This document shows positions 9,177 through 18,652 of a DNA stretch of 64,000 nucleotides, piece after piece. The stretch is from Pseudarthrobacter sp. NBSH8 (GTDB lineage: Bacteria; Actinomycetota; Actinomycetes; Actinomycetales; Micrococcaceae), in the NCBI RefSeq assembly GCF_014217545.1, contig NZ_CP043178.1:2480001-2544000 (forward strand), given 5' to 3'. The translations under genes and the position numbers were made by a program. How positions within the stretch are numbered: position 1 is the stretch's first letter; every line of letters begins with the position of its first letter. The notes under the pieces were generated by a model. That model searched no databases. It worked only from the letters and a program-made list of their open reading frames with translations, and had not been told where the DNA came from.

Positions 9177-9964
9177 TGGCGGATCCCGGCGGCACACGAT
9201 CCACGCGGTTCCTGCGGACCACGGGACAGCACGCCTCCATCGAGCCCGATGCTTTCACCGAGGGCGGCTACGTGCTGAGTATCGGCGGGGCCGAGCAGTC
9301 CCACGTTAATCTGGCGCATCCTGAGGAGATCTTCTACGAGTACCTGCGACGGATCGGCCATCTGGTGGATCTCGCCGCTCCCAAAAGTCAGCCGATCAAA
9401 GCCCTGCATCTTGGGGCTGGAGCCCTGACCCTGGCCCGCTATGTGCAGGCGACGAGGCCTGGATCCGTCCAGTATGCGGTGGAGCTGGAACGCGAGCTCC
9501 TCGACTTTGTCCTGCAGCAACTCCCCCTTCCTGACGGAACCGACCTGCATTCCGTGATCGGCGATGCCCGCGACGCCCTGGCGGACCTGGACCCTGAACT
9601 TCACTTCGACGTCGTGATCCTGGACATTTTCTCTGGTCCGGAAGCCCCGGCCCACCTCGCCTGCCAGGAGTTCTACCAGGAGGTCCGTGCACGCCTCGCA
9701 CCGGGAGGCTTGCTGATCGTCAACGTGGGCGACGAACCCGGACTGACCCTGGTGCGAAGTCAGGCGGCCGCCATGCGCCGCGCCATGACTGACGTTGCCG
9801 CCTTCGCCGAAACCGGGATGTTCGCGGGCCGCTACCCCGGCAACATCATCCTCGCCGGAACGCAGACCGCGTGGCCTGAAACCTGGACAGCCGAATTGAC
9901 GGTACGAGGCCCACACCCTGCGAAGGTTCTTGCGGGCGTGGACCTGGATGGCCTCTCCGGCTGA
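9176..9964 (+). CDS. Spermidine synthase-fold methyltransferase-like protein
   Basis: A 262-residue protein with a Rossmann core. ALHLGAGALTLARYV near residue 77 is the SAM-binding glycine loop, then VELERELLDF with the acidic ribose-binding residue, VIGDARDAL, and FDVVILDIFSGPEAP. This is the arrangement of spermidine synthase-like proteins. The N-terminal beta hairpin is only partly recognisable, so aminopropyl transfer is not assured. It overlaps the aminotransferase by one base and is probably translationally coupled to it. Substrate unknown. Confidence 0.82.
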   Translation: MADPGGTRSTRFLRTTGQHASIEPDAFTEGGYVLSIGGAEQSHVNLAHPEEIFYEYLRRIGHLVDLAAPKSQPIKALHLGAGALTLARYVQATRPGSVQYAVELERELLDFVLQQLPLPDGTDLHSVIGDARDALADLDPELHFDVVILDIFSGPEAPAHLACQEFYQEVRARLAPGGLLIVNVGDEPGLTLVRSQAAAMRRAMTDVAAFAETGMFAGRYPGNIILAGTQTAWPETWTAELTVRGPHPAKVLAGVDLDGLSG

Positions 9965-10003
9965 GCCGTCGCTCCCTGCCTCTCCGGCATCCCGGGCCAG
10001 GCC

Positions 10004-10621
10004 CTAAGCCTGCTCCTGCTCTTCAAGAACAACGTCCGGCGCGATGGCGTCAGGCACAAAAGGCTCCGCAAACCAGAGCCGCGTTTCACCGTACTTCTTC
10101 TCCGCGAACCGTTCCAGGCCGGCCGGCCAGAACGGCTCCGGTGAACGCGTGGACCGCTCCACCACCACCACGGCAGCAGGGGCCAGACGATCGGCTAGTT
10201 TGCCCAACACCGCCGACAGGGCAGGATCATCCAGCGGATACGGCGGGTCCAGGAACACCAGGTCCCAGCTGGACGTCTCCACCGCGCGCTCCAGGAAGGA
10301 CTCCACCTTGGACCGGTGGACCGTCACGGCCTTGCGGCCCAGTACACCGTTGATCAGGTCCGCGTTGCGCTGGCACACGGAACTGGCCTTGGCATCGAAT
10401 TCCACAAGGTCAACGGTGTCAGCGCCCCTGCTGCCGCTCTCCACGCCCAACGAGCCCGACCCTGCGTACAGGTCCAGGACCCGGGCACCGGCAATGATCC
10501 CAAAGGCGTCGAGCCGGGAGAACAGCGCCTCCTTAACGCGGTCGGTGGTGGGCCTGGTCAGGGAGCCGGGGACGCTCACCAGAGGGGTCCCGCCTGCGGC
10601 GCCCGCGATGATGCGGCTCAT
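10004..10621 (-). CDS. rsmD: 16S rRNA (guanine966-N2)-methyltransferase RsmD
   Basis: Methylates G966 of 16S rRNA in the assembled 30S subunit. Visible motifs over 205 residues: RIIAGAAGG at the N-terminus, RPTTDRVKEALFSRL, the SAM loop VLDLYAGSGSLGVESGSRGA, and the catalytic LVFLDPPYPLD (DPPY). The gene follows recG by 9 bases on the same strand, the order also found in many actinobacteria near coaD. Confidence 0.95.
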   Translation of the reverse strand: MSRIIAGAAGGTPLVSVPGSLTRPTTDRVKEALFSRLDAFGIIAGARVLDLYAGSGSLGVESGSRGADTVDLVEFDAKASSVCQRNADLINGVLGRKAVTVHRSKVESFLERAVETSSWDLVFLDPPYPLDDPALSAVLGKLADRLAPAAVVVVERSTRSPEPFWPAGLERFAEKKYGETRLWFAEPFVPDAIAPDVVLEEQEQA

Positions 10622-10630
10622 GGCCGCCTC

Positions 10631-12913
10631 CTATCCGCGCTCAAGGAACGCCTCCTTCTCGGGGTTCAAGTACTCGTCGATGGCCTCCGCCAGCCGCGGA
10701 TGCCGCGCCAGGGCAGGATCTGCGCCCACAATTTCCTGGGCGTCCTGGCGCGCCTGCGCAATGATGTCCTCATGCTCCAGCACGCGCAGCAGTTTCAGTG
10801 TGGAGCGGCCGCCGGACTGCGAAGCGCCCAGGATGTCGCCCTCGCGGCGCAGCTTCAAGTCCTCCTGCGACAACTCGAAGCCGTCGGTGGTTGCCGCCAC
10901 GGCGTCCAGCCGGCGCCGGCTCGGGTGGCCGCGTTCCAGGGTGGTGACCAGCAGGCACGTCCCGGGAAGCCCGCCGCGGCCCACCCTGCCGCGAAGCTGG
11001 TGCAGCTGGGAAATGCCGAAGCGGTCTGCGTCGAGGATCACCATCAACGTTGCGTTATGGACGTCGACCCCCACCTCGATGACAGTTGTGGAGACCAGGA
11101 GCTTGGTCCGGTTGGCCGTAAAATCCGCCATGGCGGCGGACTTGACCGCAGTGTCCAGACGGCCGTGCATGGGCCCCAGCGGTACACCGACTAGAGCCGG
11201 CTCCTGCTGGAGATGTTCGACGACGGCGGTCACCGACGCGAGCTCGCGCACAGCGCCGTCCGCTGCCAGGTCAGCCGCGGAAGGTTCCGCTTCCCCAGGA
11301 CTGAAGTCGCCGTCGTCGTCCGTTCCGATCCTGGGGCACACCACATATACCTGGTGCCCGGCGTCGATTTCCTCACGGGATCGGGACCAGATGCGGTCGG
11401 CCCAGCCGGGGTTCTCGGCCAGGCCCACCACATGCGTGGAGATCGGCGCCCGGCCTGCGGGGAGCTCGTCCAGAATGGAGGTTTCGAGGTCGCCGAAGAC
11501 CGTCATGGCCACGGTGCGTGGAATGGGCGTGGCCGTCATGACCAGCAGGTGCGGCGGCTTGTTGGCCTTTGACCGCAGGACGTCCCGCTGCTCCACGCCG
11601 AACCGGTGCTGTTCGTCCACCACGATCAGGCCAAGGTCGTAGAACACGACATTGTCGCTGAGCAGCGCATGCGTGCCGATCACGATCCCGGCCGCGCCGG
11701 ATGCGGCGTCCAGCATGGCCCGTTTCCGCCCGGCGGTGGGCATGGAGCCGGTGAGGAGAGTGACCTGCACGGCCCCTTCGGCCAGGCTGCCCAGCAGCCC
11801 GTCAGGGGACAGCATGGGGTCGCGGGACAGGGAGCCCAGGGTCCGCCGGATGGAATCGAAGTGCTGGGCGGCGAGGACCTCCGTTGGCGCCAGAAGCGCA
11901 GCCTGCCCGCCGGCATCCACCACCTGCAGCATGGCCCGCAGCGCGACGATGGTCTTGCCCGAGCCGACCTCACCCTGCAGCAGCCGGTTCATGGGACTGT
12001 CCTGCGCCAGTTCAGCGGCAAGCATTTTTCCGACGGTGGCCTGCCCGGCGGTGAGGCTGAAGGGAAGCTGCTTGTCGAACGCCGTCAGGAGCCCGTTGGT
12101 GGCCGGGCGCCGCGCCGTGGCTTCCTCGGCCGCAAGCTGAGCCCGGCGTCGTGCCAATGCCGCCTGCAGGACCAGGGCCTCCTGGTAGCGCAATCGCTCC
12201 TGGGCCTTCTTCCAGTCAGCGTGCGATTCCGGCTTGTGGATGAGCCGGTAGGCCTCAGCCACAGGCAGGAAGTTCTCCCGCGCGGCGACCGACTCCGGCA
12301 GCGGATCCGGCAGGGCGTCAAGATCCACGGTTTCCAGCAGGGTGGAGATGACTTTCTGAATCGACCAGCTGGTGAGCTTTGCGGTGGCCGGATACACCGG
12401 GATCGGCATGGCGGCGAGCTTTTCGGGGTCCATGGCCGGAATGTCCGGGTCCTCGTCCAGGAGGTGGAAGTCCGGGTTGGTCAGGCCCAGTGACGGGCCG
12501 TACCTGGTCACTTTTCCGGAGAACATCACGCGCCGGCCGGGCAGGAGCTGGGCTTGGGCCCGGTAGCCGCTGAAGAAGGTGATCTTGAGCGTGCCGTGCC
12601 CGCTGCCGGGGCCCACGGCGGCAAGGCGCGGACGGCCGTGGGAGGCGGCGTCGTCCGTAATCACGACGTCGGTGATGGAACCGCGGCGGGTATGCATCTT
12701 GCGGGTGCTGTTGGAGAGCACCCGCGCAATGAGGGTGACCTCCTCGTCCACGGGGAGGTCACTGATGGGTGTCAGTTCGCCGCGGTTCAGGTAGCGGCGG
12801 GGGAAGTAATTCAGCAGTCCGCCCACTGTGGCGATGCCCAGGTGCTTCTCAATAGCCGACGCTGACCGTTGTCCGATCAGGCGTTCCAGGCCCAGGTCGA
12901 GTTCAGCGCTCAT
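10631..12913 (-). CDS. recG: ATP-dependent DNA helicase RecG
   Basis: Branch-migration helicase for replication fork reversal and recombination. The N-terminal wedge/OB region includes GLLNYFPRRYLNR. Walker A is QGEVGSGKTIVALRAM, motif II is VVDEQHRFGVEQR (DEQH), followed by VMTATPIPRT, and motif VI is QLHQLRGRVGRGG. Start taken at ATG 12911-12913 (MSAELDLG, 760 residues); a GTG two codons earlier is possible. The start lies inside the end of the DAK2 gene, an 11-base overlap that suggests coupling. Confidence 0.96.
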   Translation of the reverse strand: MSAELDLGLERLIGQRSASAIEKHLGIATVGGLLNYFPRRYLNRGELTPISDLPVDEEVTLIARVLSNSTRKMHTRRGSITDVVITDDAASHGRPRLAAVGPGSGHGTLKITFFSGYRAQAQLLPGRRVMFSGKVTRYGPSLGLTNPDFHLLDEDPDIPAMDPEKLAAMPIPVYPATAKLTSWSIQKVISTLLETVDLDALPDPLPESVAARENFLPVAEAYRLIHKPESHADWKKAQERLRYQEALVLQAALARRRAQLAAEEATARRPATNGLLTAFDKQLPFSLTAGQATVGKMLAAELAQDSPMNRLLQGEVGSGKTIVALRAMLQVVDAGGQAALLAPTEVLAAQHFDSIRRTLGSLSRDPMLSPDGLLGSLAEGAVQVTLLTGSMPTAGRKRAMLDAASGAAGIVIGTHALLSDNVVFYDLGLIVVDEQHRFGVEQRDVLRSKANKPPHLLVMTATPIPRTVAMTVFGDLETSILDELPAGRAPISTHVVGLAENPGWADRIWSRSREEIDAGHQVYVVCPRIGTDDDGDFSPGEAEPSAADLAADGAVRELASVTAVVEHLQQEPALVGVPLGPMHGRLDTAVKSAAMADFTANRTKLLVSTTVIEVGVDVHNATLMVILDADRFGISQLHQLRGRVGRGGLPGTCLLVTTLERGHPSRRRLDAVAATTDGFELSQEDLKLRREGDILGASQSGGRSTLKLLRVLEHEDIIAQARQDAQEIVGADPALARHPRLAEAIDEYLNPEKEAFLERG

Positions 12914-13913
12914 GCCCACTGGAGCTCACCGGAGCTGGTTCGGGATCCCGGGCCATGGCGAGTTCGCTGACCGAAATGTCACTGGGTTCGCCGAGGGATC
13001 GGATCAGGGCGACCGCGGGTGCGGCGTCCGGGACGTGGACGTGGACCCGCCACCGGTAGCTGCCCTCAGCATCGGCCAGGCTATCCACCTGGCTCATGAT
13101 GACGGACTCGCCGATTTCGTCGAGCCGCTGGCGCAGGGTGGCCGCGCTGAGCGGCGAAAGGCTGATGGTGCACATGACCTCAACGCCGTCGTCAACCGGC
13201 ATGTCAGCATGGATGTGGGGGTCCTGCACGTCATAGCCATGTAGCCCGTCGAGGAGTTCGCCCTGCAGCCCTTCGCCCAGGACAGCTGAACGGAGGCAAT
13301 CAAGGATGAGCAGCATGCCAACGCCCCCGGCATCGACGACATGGGCGGCTTCAAGGGCGGCCAGCTGGCTCTCGGTGCTGACTACGGCGTTCAATGCACC
13401 GTTGACGGCAGCGTCGAGGGCTTTGCCCAGGGCTTGGTTGCTGTCGTCGCCGTTGTGCCCGGCGTCCACCGCCGCAGCGGCCCGGGCGGCGGCTTCCATG
13501 ACCGACAGCATGGTGCCTGCTACGGGATCGCTCAACGCGGACCAGGCCCGGATCTGGGCGCGGTTCAATGCGGCGGCAAGGAGGGTAGACGTCAGGCGGG
13601 TGTGACCGGCCAGGGGCTCAGCCGCGGCGCAGAGGAAAACCGCGAAGAGGGTTCCGGAGTTACCGCGGGCCTGCTCCATCGCGGCCCGGCCGGCGCGCGC
13701 CAGCACTGCCCCGACATCCGACTGGCCGGCGTCAGCAGGGACTGCCTCGTCCTGCCCTGCCGGATCCCTGTGCAGGGCACGGGCGGCTGCCCGCACGGTG
13801 AGGTAAAGGTTCGTGCCGGTGTCACCGTCCGCCACGGGGAAGATGTTGATGGCATTCAGACGGTCGCTGTGGTTGGCAACGGCGGTTTCAGCGTTGTCCA
13901 ACCACCGCTTCAT
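12903..13913 (-). CDS. DAK2/DhaL-domain protein, FakA-like but short
   Basis: The DhaL-type kinase domain is at the N-terminus: INIFPVADGDTGTNLYLTV (metal-binding Asp cluster), ARGNSGTLFAVFL and VVDAGGVGMLLILDCL. A second region (EVMCTISLSP to the end) resembles the middle domain of FakA/YloV. The protein ends there at 336 residues, against roughly 550 for full FakA, so the C-terminal FakB-interacting domain is absent. Fatty-acid kinase activity is therefore only possible, not shown. ATG 13911-13913 is chosen because the longer frame runs back into thiL. yloV is next to recG in Bacillus too. Confidence 0.87.
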   Translation of the reverse strand: MKRWLDNAETAVANHSDRLNAINIFPVADGDTGTNLYLTVRAAARALHRDPAGQDEAVPADAGQSDVGAVLARAGRAAMEQARGNSGTLFAVFLCAAAEPLAGHTRLTSTLLAAALNRAQIRAWSALSDPVAGTMLSVMEAAARAAAAVDAGHNGDDSNQALGKALDAAVNGALNAVVSTESQLAALEAAHVVDAGGVGMLLILDCLRSAVLGEGLQGELLDGLHGYDVQDPHIHADMPVDDGVEVMCTISLSPLSAATLRQRLDEIGESVIMSQVDSLADAEGSYRWRVHVHVPDAAPAVALIRSLGEPSDISVSELAMARDPEPAPVSSSGHER

Positions 13914-13935
13914 CGCTAGCGCGTTGGCGGCAACC

Positions 13936-14976
13936 TTAGTCTGCAAAGTGATCCCATCCCCCGGTACCAGCGGCGTGGCCCGCAATTGTGACGCCCGGAA
14001 GTGTGGTGCTGTCCAGGGCTTGTACTGAGCCTATCGCAGTGAATCCGGCAGGCAGCTGAACGCCGGCCGGGAATGTGGCCAGCAGCCCGTGGTCCTCTCC
14101 CCCGCCCAGCACCCAGGCCATGGGGTCAGCACTGAGAAGGTCCGACGCCGGACGCAGGGCTTCTGCAAGAGGTTTCAGTGCTGCGGGGTCAAGGTCAAGG
14201 ACGACGCCGCTGGCGGCGGCGAGGCGGCCGCCGTCGCGCACCAGTCCGTCAGAGATGTCCAGCATGGCGGTTGCGCCGGCGGCCATGGCCAGCGGCCCGG
14301 CCGCCAGCGGCGGCCGCGGTCTGCACTGGAGTTCCACGAGCACCCGCTGCGCCGGCGGCAGTGACTGCACCGCGTTCTCCGATTCCAGGAGCGCCAGCCC
14401 GGCCGCGGCCCGGCCCACCGTCCCGGCCAGGGCCACGACGTCACCGGCACGGGCCCCCGACCGCCGAACCGCCTTGCCGCCAGCCAGTGAGCCCAGCACG
14501 GCGACCGTCACAGAGATTTCCCTGCCGCGGCCCAGATCACCCCCGGCCACCGAGCATTTGGTGGCCCCGAGTTCCCTGATACCCGCGGTCAGGCCGTCCG
14601 CCAGGTCCGCCACCCAACTGACAGGAGTTGCGGGCGGCAACGTCAGGCTCACCACGAGCGACGTGGCCACGCCGCCCATGGCGTTGATGTCGCTCAGGTT
14701 CTGGGCCGCCGCCTTCCAGCCGACGTCGAAGCCCGTGGTCCGGTACCCGTTGGGCCACTGAAGCCGGAAGTCCTGGTCCTGCACCTGCGTATCGATGCTG
14801 ATTACCGTCCTGCCATCCGGAGCGGCGACAATGGCGGCATCGTCTCCAGGGCCGAGCAGGGTTGCCGAACCGTGAGTTCCACCCATTTCCAGCCGCGGAA
14901 AGATCCGGGCCAGCAATTCGGTTTCGGACAGCGCGGCGACAGTCAGCGTTTCTTCAGTCAACGGGATTTCAGGCAC
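13936..14976 (-). CDS. thiL: Thiamine-monophosphate kinase
   Basis: ATP-dependent kinase for the last step to thiamine diphosphate; AIR-synthase/PurM fold, 346 residues. Motifs: LGPGDDAAIV near residue 42, SIDTQVQDQDF, SDINAMGGVATSLVVSLTLP, GGDLGRG, and MLDISDGLVRDGGRLAAASG. The start codon is GTG (14974-14976). It is followed 22 bases later by the DAK2 gene. No TPP riboswitch is visible upstream, as expected for a kinase in a housekeeping cluster. Confidence 0.95.
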   Translation of the reverse strand: MPEIPLTEETLTVAALSETELLARIFPRLEMGGTHGSATLLGPGDDAAIVAAPDGRTVISIDTQVQDQDFRLQWPNGYRTTGFDVGWKAAAQNLSDINAMGGVATSLVVSLTLPPATPVSWVADLADGLTAGIRELGATKCSVAGGDLGRGREISVTVAVLGSLAGGKAVRRSGARAGDVVALAGTVGRAAAGLALLESENAVQSLPPAQRVLVELQCRPRPPLAAGPLAMAAGATAMLDISDGLVRDGGRLAAASGVVLDLDPAALKPLAEALRPASDLLSADPMAWVLGGGEDHGLLATFPAGVQLPAGFTAIGSVQALDSTTLPGVTIAGHAAGTGGWDHFAD

Positions 14977-15098
14977 GCCTCTACGCTACAGCGCGGCACC
15001 GACATTGCTGATCGGCCCATCGCTGGTCAGGTGCGCTAAACGGCCGCACGGTCCATTGTGCGTCCCGCACCACACGGCAGCGACGATAGGCTGGATGG

Positions 15099-15602
15099 AT
15101 GCGCAATCCCCGTTTTTCCCTGCCTGTCCGCGTGTCCGGAATCCTGCTGACTGCCTCCTTCGCAGGAGCCCTTCTGTCCGCCTGCGCCCCGACCGTGGAT
15201 GTCACCGCCGCCGGCGATGCAGCGAACCCTGCCTGCGCTCCCATGATGGTGGCCCTTCCGGACGCCATCGGCGATGCCGCCCTGCGGAAAACCAACAGCC
15301 AGGCCACTGCAGCGTGGGGGGACCCGTCCCAGGTGATTCTGCGCTGCGGCGTCAACGTTCCAGGCCCGACAACGGACCGGTGCGTGAGTGTCAACGGCAT
15401 CGACTGGGTCATCAAGGAGGGCGATCCGGTATGGACGCTGACTACCTTCGGCCGCGAACCCGCCACCGAAATCCTGATGGATCCGGGGAAGATCAGCTCC
15501 GCGACCGTCCTGGCGGATCTTTCCGCCTCAGCCGGAAAGGTCCCGGCCAGCCGGAACTGCGTGGGCCAGGAAGATCTTCAGAACCTGCCGTCCACCCGGT
15601 AG
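15099..15602 (+). CDS. DUF3515-family lipoprotein
   Basis: A 167-residue exported lipoprotein. A basic start (MRNPRFSLPVRV), a hydrophobic stretch and the lipobox ALLSAC place the lipidated Cys near residue 29. The mature part has four more Cys, probably two disulfides (NPACAPMM, LRCGV, TDRCVSV, SRNCVG). The same small lipoprotein family lies beside ddl in mycobacteria (Rv2980) by memory. It is encoded opposite to thiL and ddl. Function unknown; a cell-envelope role is only suggested by location. Confidence 0.87.
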   Translation: MRNPRFSLPVRVSGILLTASFAGALLSACAPTVDVTAAGDAANPACAPMMVALPDAIGDAALRKTNSQATAAWGDPSQVILRCGVNVPGPTTDRCVSVNGIDWVIKEGDPVWTLTTFGREPATEILMDPGKISSATVLADLSASAGKVPASRNCVGQEDLQNLPSTR

Positions 15603-15674
15603 GGTACCCGTGGTGGGCCCACGCCGGCAGGGTTCCCTAGCCGAAGCGGAGCGAGGTTAGGGTGCCGGTGGGGA

Positions 15675-16823
15675 TTACCGAAGGCCGGTCTTCCGGTTCA
15701 AGGCCAGGTAAATCAGCTCATCAATCAGGGCCGCATAGTCCAGGCCCGATGCTGCCCACATCTGCGGATACATGCTCTTGGGCGTAAACCCCGGCATGGT
15801 GTTGATCTCGTTGATAATCAGGTCACCGTCGGGCGTATAGAAGAAGTCCACGCGGCTCAGGCCCTCGGCCCCCACCGCATCAAAGGCGGCCGACGCGAGT
15901 TCCCGGACGCGCACGATGGCTTCCTCGGAAATGTCGGCGGGGCAGCTCAGCGAGGCGGCGTCGTCTTCAACATACTTGGCGTCGAAATCGTAAAATTCGT
16001 GAGTTCCGGCGGCGACGGAAATTTCACCCGGCATAGACGTCCGGGGGGAATCGGTCCCGCGTCCTTCCAGGACGGCACACTCAATTTCCCGCCCTACGAT
16101 GCCGGCCTCGATGACGAGCTTGAGGTCGTGGCGTCGGGCTTCCTCGACGGCGGCGTCGAGCTCTTCGAGCGAGTCTACTTTAGAGATCCCCATGGACGAA
16201 CCCGCCCTCGCCGGCTTGACGAACACGGGAAAGCCGAGTTGGTCCACCCGTTTGCGCACGGCCTCCGCGTCCTTGACCCACTGCCGGTCCGTAACGGCAA
16301 TGTACGGCCCCACGTGCAGCCCGGCGGACTCGAAAACAACCTTCATGTAGTGCTTGTCCATGCCCACAGCCGACGCGAGCACGCCGGCGCCGACGTAGCG
16401 GGTGTCGGACAGTTCCAGGAGTCCTTGGATGGTGCCGTCCTCGCCAAAGGGACCGTGAAGCAGCGGAAATACCACGTCCACCGTGCCGAGTTCCTGCGGG
16501 ACCTGGTTCGGCGAGGCGACGATCAGCTGGTGCTCGCCGCCGATCTCGGCCAGTGTCACGGTTTGTGACGACGGAGCGACCTCCGGCAATGCCGACGCAG
16601 ACAGCGACCACTGGGTGGTATCCCCCGCGGCCAGCACCCACTGCCCCGATTTGGCGATGCCGATGGGGATGACTTCGTATTTATCTTTGTTGATGGCGCC
16701 CAGCACGCCGGCGGCGGTCACGCAGCTCACGGCATGCTCGCTGGACCGGCCACCAAAAAGCACCGCGACGCGGGGTTTGGCCCGGGGGGCTGAGTCCGCT
16801 GCGGTCAGGTTATCGTCGGACAT
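15675..16823 (-). CDS. ddl: D-alanine--D-alanine ligase
   Basis: ATP-grasp enzyme that makes the D-Ala-D-Ala dipeptide of peptidoglycan; 382 residues. Motifs: VAVLFGGRSSEHAVSC at the N-terminus, VFPLLHGPFGEDGTIQG, FVKPARAGSSMGISKV, LVIEAGIVGREIECAV, and the C-terminal INEINTMPGFTPKSMYPQM with the Mg-binding Asn and Glu. It starts two bases after the gpsA stop and is the last gene of the murA-plsC-gpsA-ddl set. Confidence 0.97.
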   Translation of the reverse strand: MSDDNLTAADSAPRAKPRVAVLFGGRSSEHAVSCVTAAGVLGAINKDKYEVIPIGIAKSGQWVLAAGDTTQWSLSASALPEVAPSSQTVTLAEIGGEHQLIVASPNQVPQELGTVDVVFPLLHGPFGEDGTIQGLLELSDTRYVGAGVLASAVGMDKHYMKVVFESAGLHVGPYIAVTDRQWVKDAEAVRKRVDQLGFPVFVKPARAGSSMGISKVDSLEELDAAVEEARRHDLKLVIEAGIVGREIECAVLEGRGTDSPRTSMPGEISVAAGTHEFYDFDAKYVEDDAASLSCPADISEEAIVRVRELASAAFDAVGAEGLSRVDFFYTPDGDLIINEINTMPGFTPKSMYPQMWAASGLDYAALIDELIYLALNRKTGLR

Positions 16824-16825
16824 CG

Positions 16826-17875
16826 TCAGTAATCGCCTTCGGGTTTCAGGTCCCGGGCCAGCAGCAGCGGCCCCAGTTGGTCAACGGACAGTTTGCCGGC
16901 CAGGACGGCTACGACGGCGGCAGTAATGGGCATTTCAACACCCAGCTTCCCGGCAAGTTCGTGGACAGCCTGGCCGGACTTGATACCTTCGGCTGTTTGG
17001 GTCATCTGCTGCGCCAACTGCTCGAGGGTAAGTCCCTGGCCCAGCATCCGGCCAGCCGTATGGTTTCGTGACAGCGGCGAGGAACACGTTGCCACCAGGT
17101 CCCCCAGACCAGCCAGCCCTGCCATGGTCCGAGCCTCGCCACCAAGGGCAAGCGCGAGCCTTGACGTTTCGGCCAAGCCCCGGGTGATCACGGAGGCCTT
17201 GGTATTGTCCCCCATCTGTTTACCTTCACAGATGCCCACGGCCAACGCGATAACGTTCTTGACGATGCCGCCGATTTCCACGCCGACCACGTCCGCCGTG
17301 GTGTAGGGACGGAAGTACGGTGCGGTGCAGCTCCTCGCGATCCAGCCTGCGGCAGCCGCGTCGGTACAGGCCACTACGGAGGCCGTGGGTTCCTCGCGGG
17401 CGATCTCCATGGCCAGGTTGGGGCCGGAAACCACGGCGATGCGGTCCGCGGGAATCCCCAGTTCTTCGCTGATAACCTCGCTCATCCGAGCGTCGGTGCC
17501 GAGTTCCAGGCCCTTCATCAGGGACACCACCATGGCGTCAGAAGCAATCAGTGGCTTCCATTCACGGAGCTGGAGGCGCAGTGACTGGGCAGGAACAGCG
17601 AGGACCACCAGGTCCGCGCCCGCCAGCACGGCACGGACGTCCGTGGACGCTGAGATGCAGGGCGGCAGTTCGGTGTCTTTCAGGTACTGGACGTTGCGGT
17701 GGGAGCTATTGATTTGTTCCACCACTTCGCTGCGCCGGCCCCAAATCCGGATGCTGCGTTCTTCCCCCGCTGCGCCGGCCGCGTCGGCGAGAATCTTGGC
17801 GAATGTGGTCCCCCAGGAACCGGCGCCCAGGACGGCGACAGAGCGGGCCGAACCCTGACGAGTTCCGTCCGCCAT
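16826..17875 (-). CDS. gpsA: Glycerol-3-phosphate dehydrogenase [NAD(P)+]
   Basis: Reduces dihydroxyacetone phosphate to sn-glycerol 3-phosphate for phospholipids; cytosolic, 349 residues. NAD(P) loop VLGAGSWGTTFAKIL near residue 14; VSLMKGLELGTDARM, VVSGPNLAMEIARE, the catalytic Lys in GIVKNVIALAVG, and RGLAETSRLALALGG. Start overlaps the plsC stop as ATGA, so the product of GpsA and the acyltransferase that uses glycerol phosphate derivatives are translationally linked. Confidence 0.97.
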   Translation of the reverse strand: MADGTRQGSARSVAVLGAGSWGTTFAKILADAAGAAGEERSIRIWGRRSEVVEQINSSHRNVQYLKDTELPPCISASTDVRAVLAGADLVVLAVPAQSLRLQLREWKPLIASDAMVVSLMKGLELGTDARMSEVISEELGIPADRIAVVSGPNLAMEIAREEPTASVVACTDAAAAGWIARSCTAPYFRPYTTADVVGVEIGGIVKNVIALAVGICEGKQMGDNTKASVITRGLAETSRLALALGGEARTMAGLAGLGDLVATCSSPLSRNHTAGRMLGQGLTLEQLAQQMTQTAEGIKSGQAVHELAGKLGVEMPITAAVVAVLAGKLSVDQLGPLLLARDLKPEGDY

Positions 17876-18642
17876 CAGGTGGCATCCGCAGCGTCGTCAG
17901 GATTTCCCGGCTCAACGAAGCGGCCATGCGTGGCCTGTTTGTGCTTGGACGGGTCCCAGCGTTCAGCGGGAGGCTCCTCCCCGCGGATGCCGGCCAGCAA
18001 ACCGGTCACTGCGTCCATGATCGTCTCCGTAGCCGCGGTGAGCGTTGCTTTATCCAGTGGCCGGTCCGCGTACTGGCTCAGATCCACGGGCTTGCCCACC
18101 ATCACCCTGGACGTCTTGCGTGGGAAAAGGTGAAACCGCTTCGCATAGCGCGGGAACACCTCATGTGCGCCCCAGTGAGCGATCGGAACCACGGGAATGC
18201 CGCCTTCCAACGCAAGACGGGCGGCACCAGTGTGACCCTTCATTGGCCACATGGCGGGATCGCGCGTGAGCGTACCTTCGGGGTAAATGATGATGGCACC
18301 GCCGTCCGCCACAATCTCCTGGGCAAGCTGCAGCGAGCGGTTCGCTCCCGCCGTCGAGCGTTCCACCGGGATTTGCCGGGTGGCACGCAGGACCGCGCCC
18401 AGCACCGGAACCTTGAAGAGTCCGGCCTTGGCCAGGAAGTGCGGGGCGCGCTTCTGGTTGTAGAGAATATGCCCCACGATCAGCGGATCGATTTCCGTGC
18501 AGTGGTTCGGCGCGGCAATAAATCCGCCGGCGGGGAGGTTCTCGAGGCCTTCCCACTTCTTGTTCATCATTGCGTTCAGCACCGTGCGCACTATGGCTGC
18601 GACCACAACGAATGTGGCCTGGCTCTTGGCCGTTTCCTTCAC
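17875..18642 (-). CDS. plsC: 1-acyl-sn-glycerol-3-phosphate acyltransferase
   Basis: Membrane-associated acyltransferase that forms phosphatidic acid; 255 residues. The HX4D motif is NHCTEIDPL near residue 54. Later blocks are QIPVERS, the YPEGTLTRD box with Glu-Gly, and GIPVVPIAHWGAHE. An N-terminal hydrophobic segment (TFVVVAAIVRTVLNAMM) could anchor it. It sits between murA (10-base gap) and gpsA (overlap), which supports a shared lipid and wall precursor operon. Confidence 0.95.
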   Translation of the reverse strand: MKETAKSQATFVVVAAIVRTVLNAMMNKKWEGLENLPAGGFIAAPNHCTEIDPLIVGHILYNQKRAPHFLAKAGLFKVPVLGAVLRATRQIPVERSTAGANRSLQLAQEIVADGGAIIIYPEGTLTRDPAMWPMKGHTGAARLALEGGIPVVPIAHWGAHEVFPRYAKRFHLFPRKTSRVMVGKPVDLSQYADRPLDKATLTAATETIMDAVTGLLAGIRGEEPPAERWDPSKHKQATHGRFVEPGNPDDAADAT

Positions 18643-18652
18643 GTACCCACCG

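Noticed and set aside
10044..11642. A 532-codon plus-strand frame over rsmD and recG
   Set aside because: Spans two genuine genes on the other strand; Arg/Ser-rich wording typical of antisense translation.
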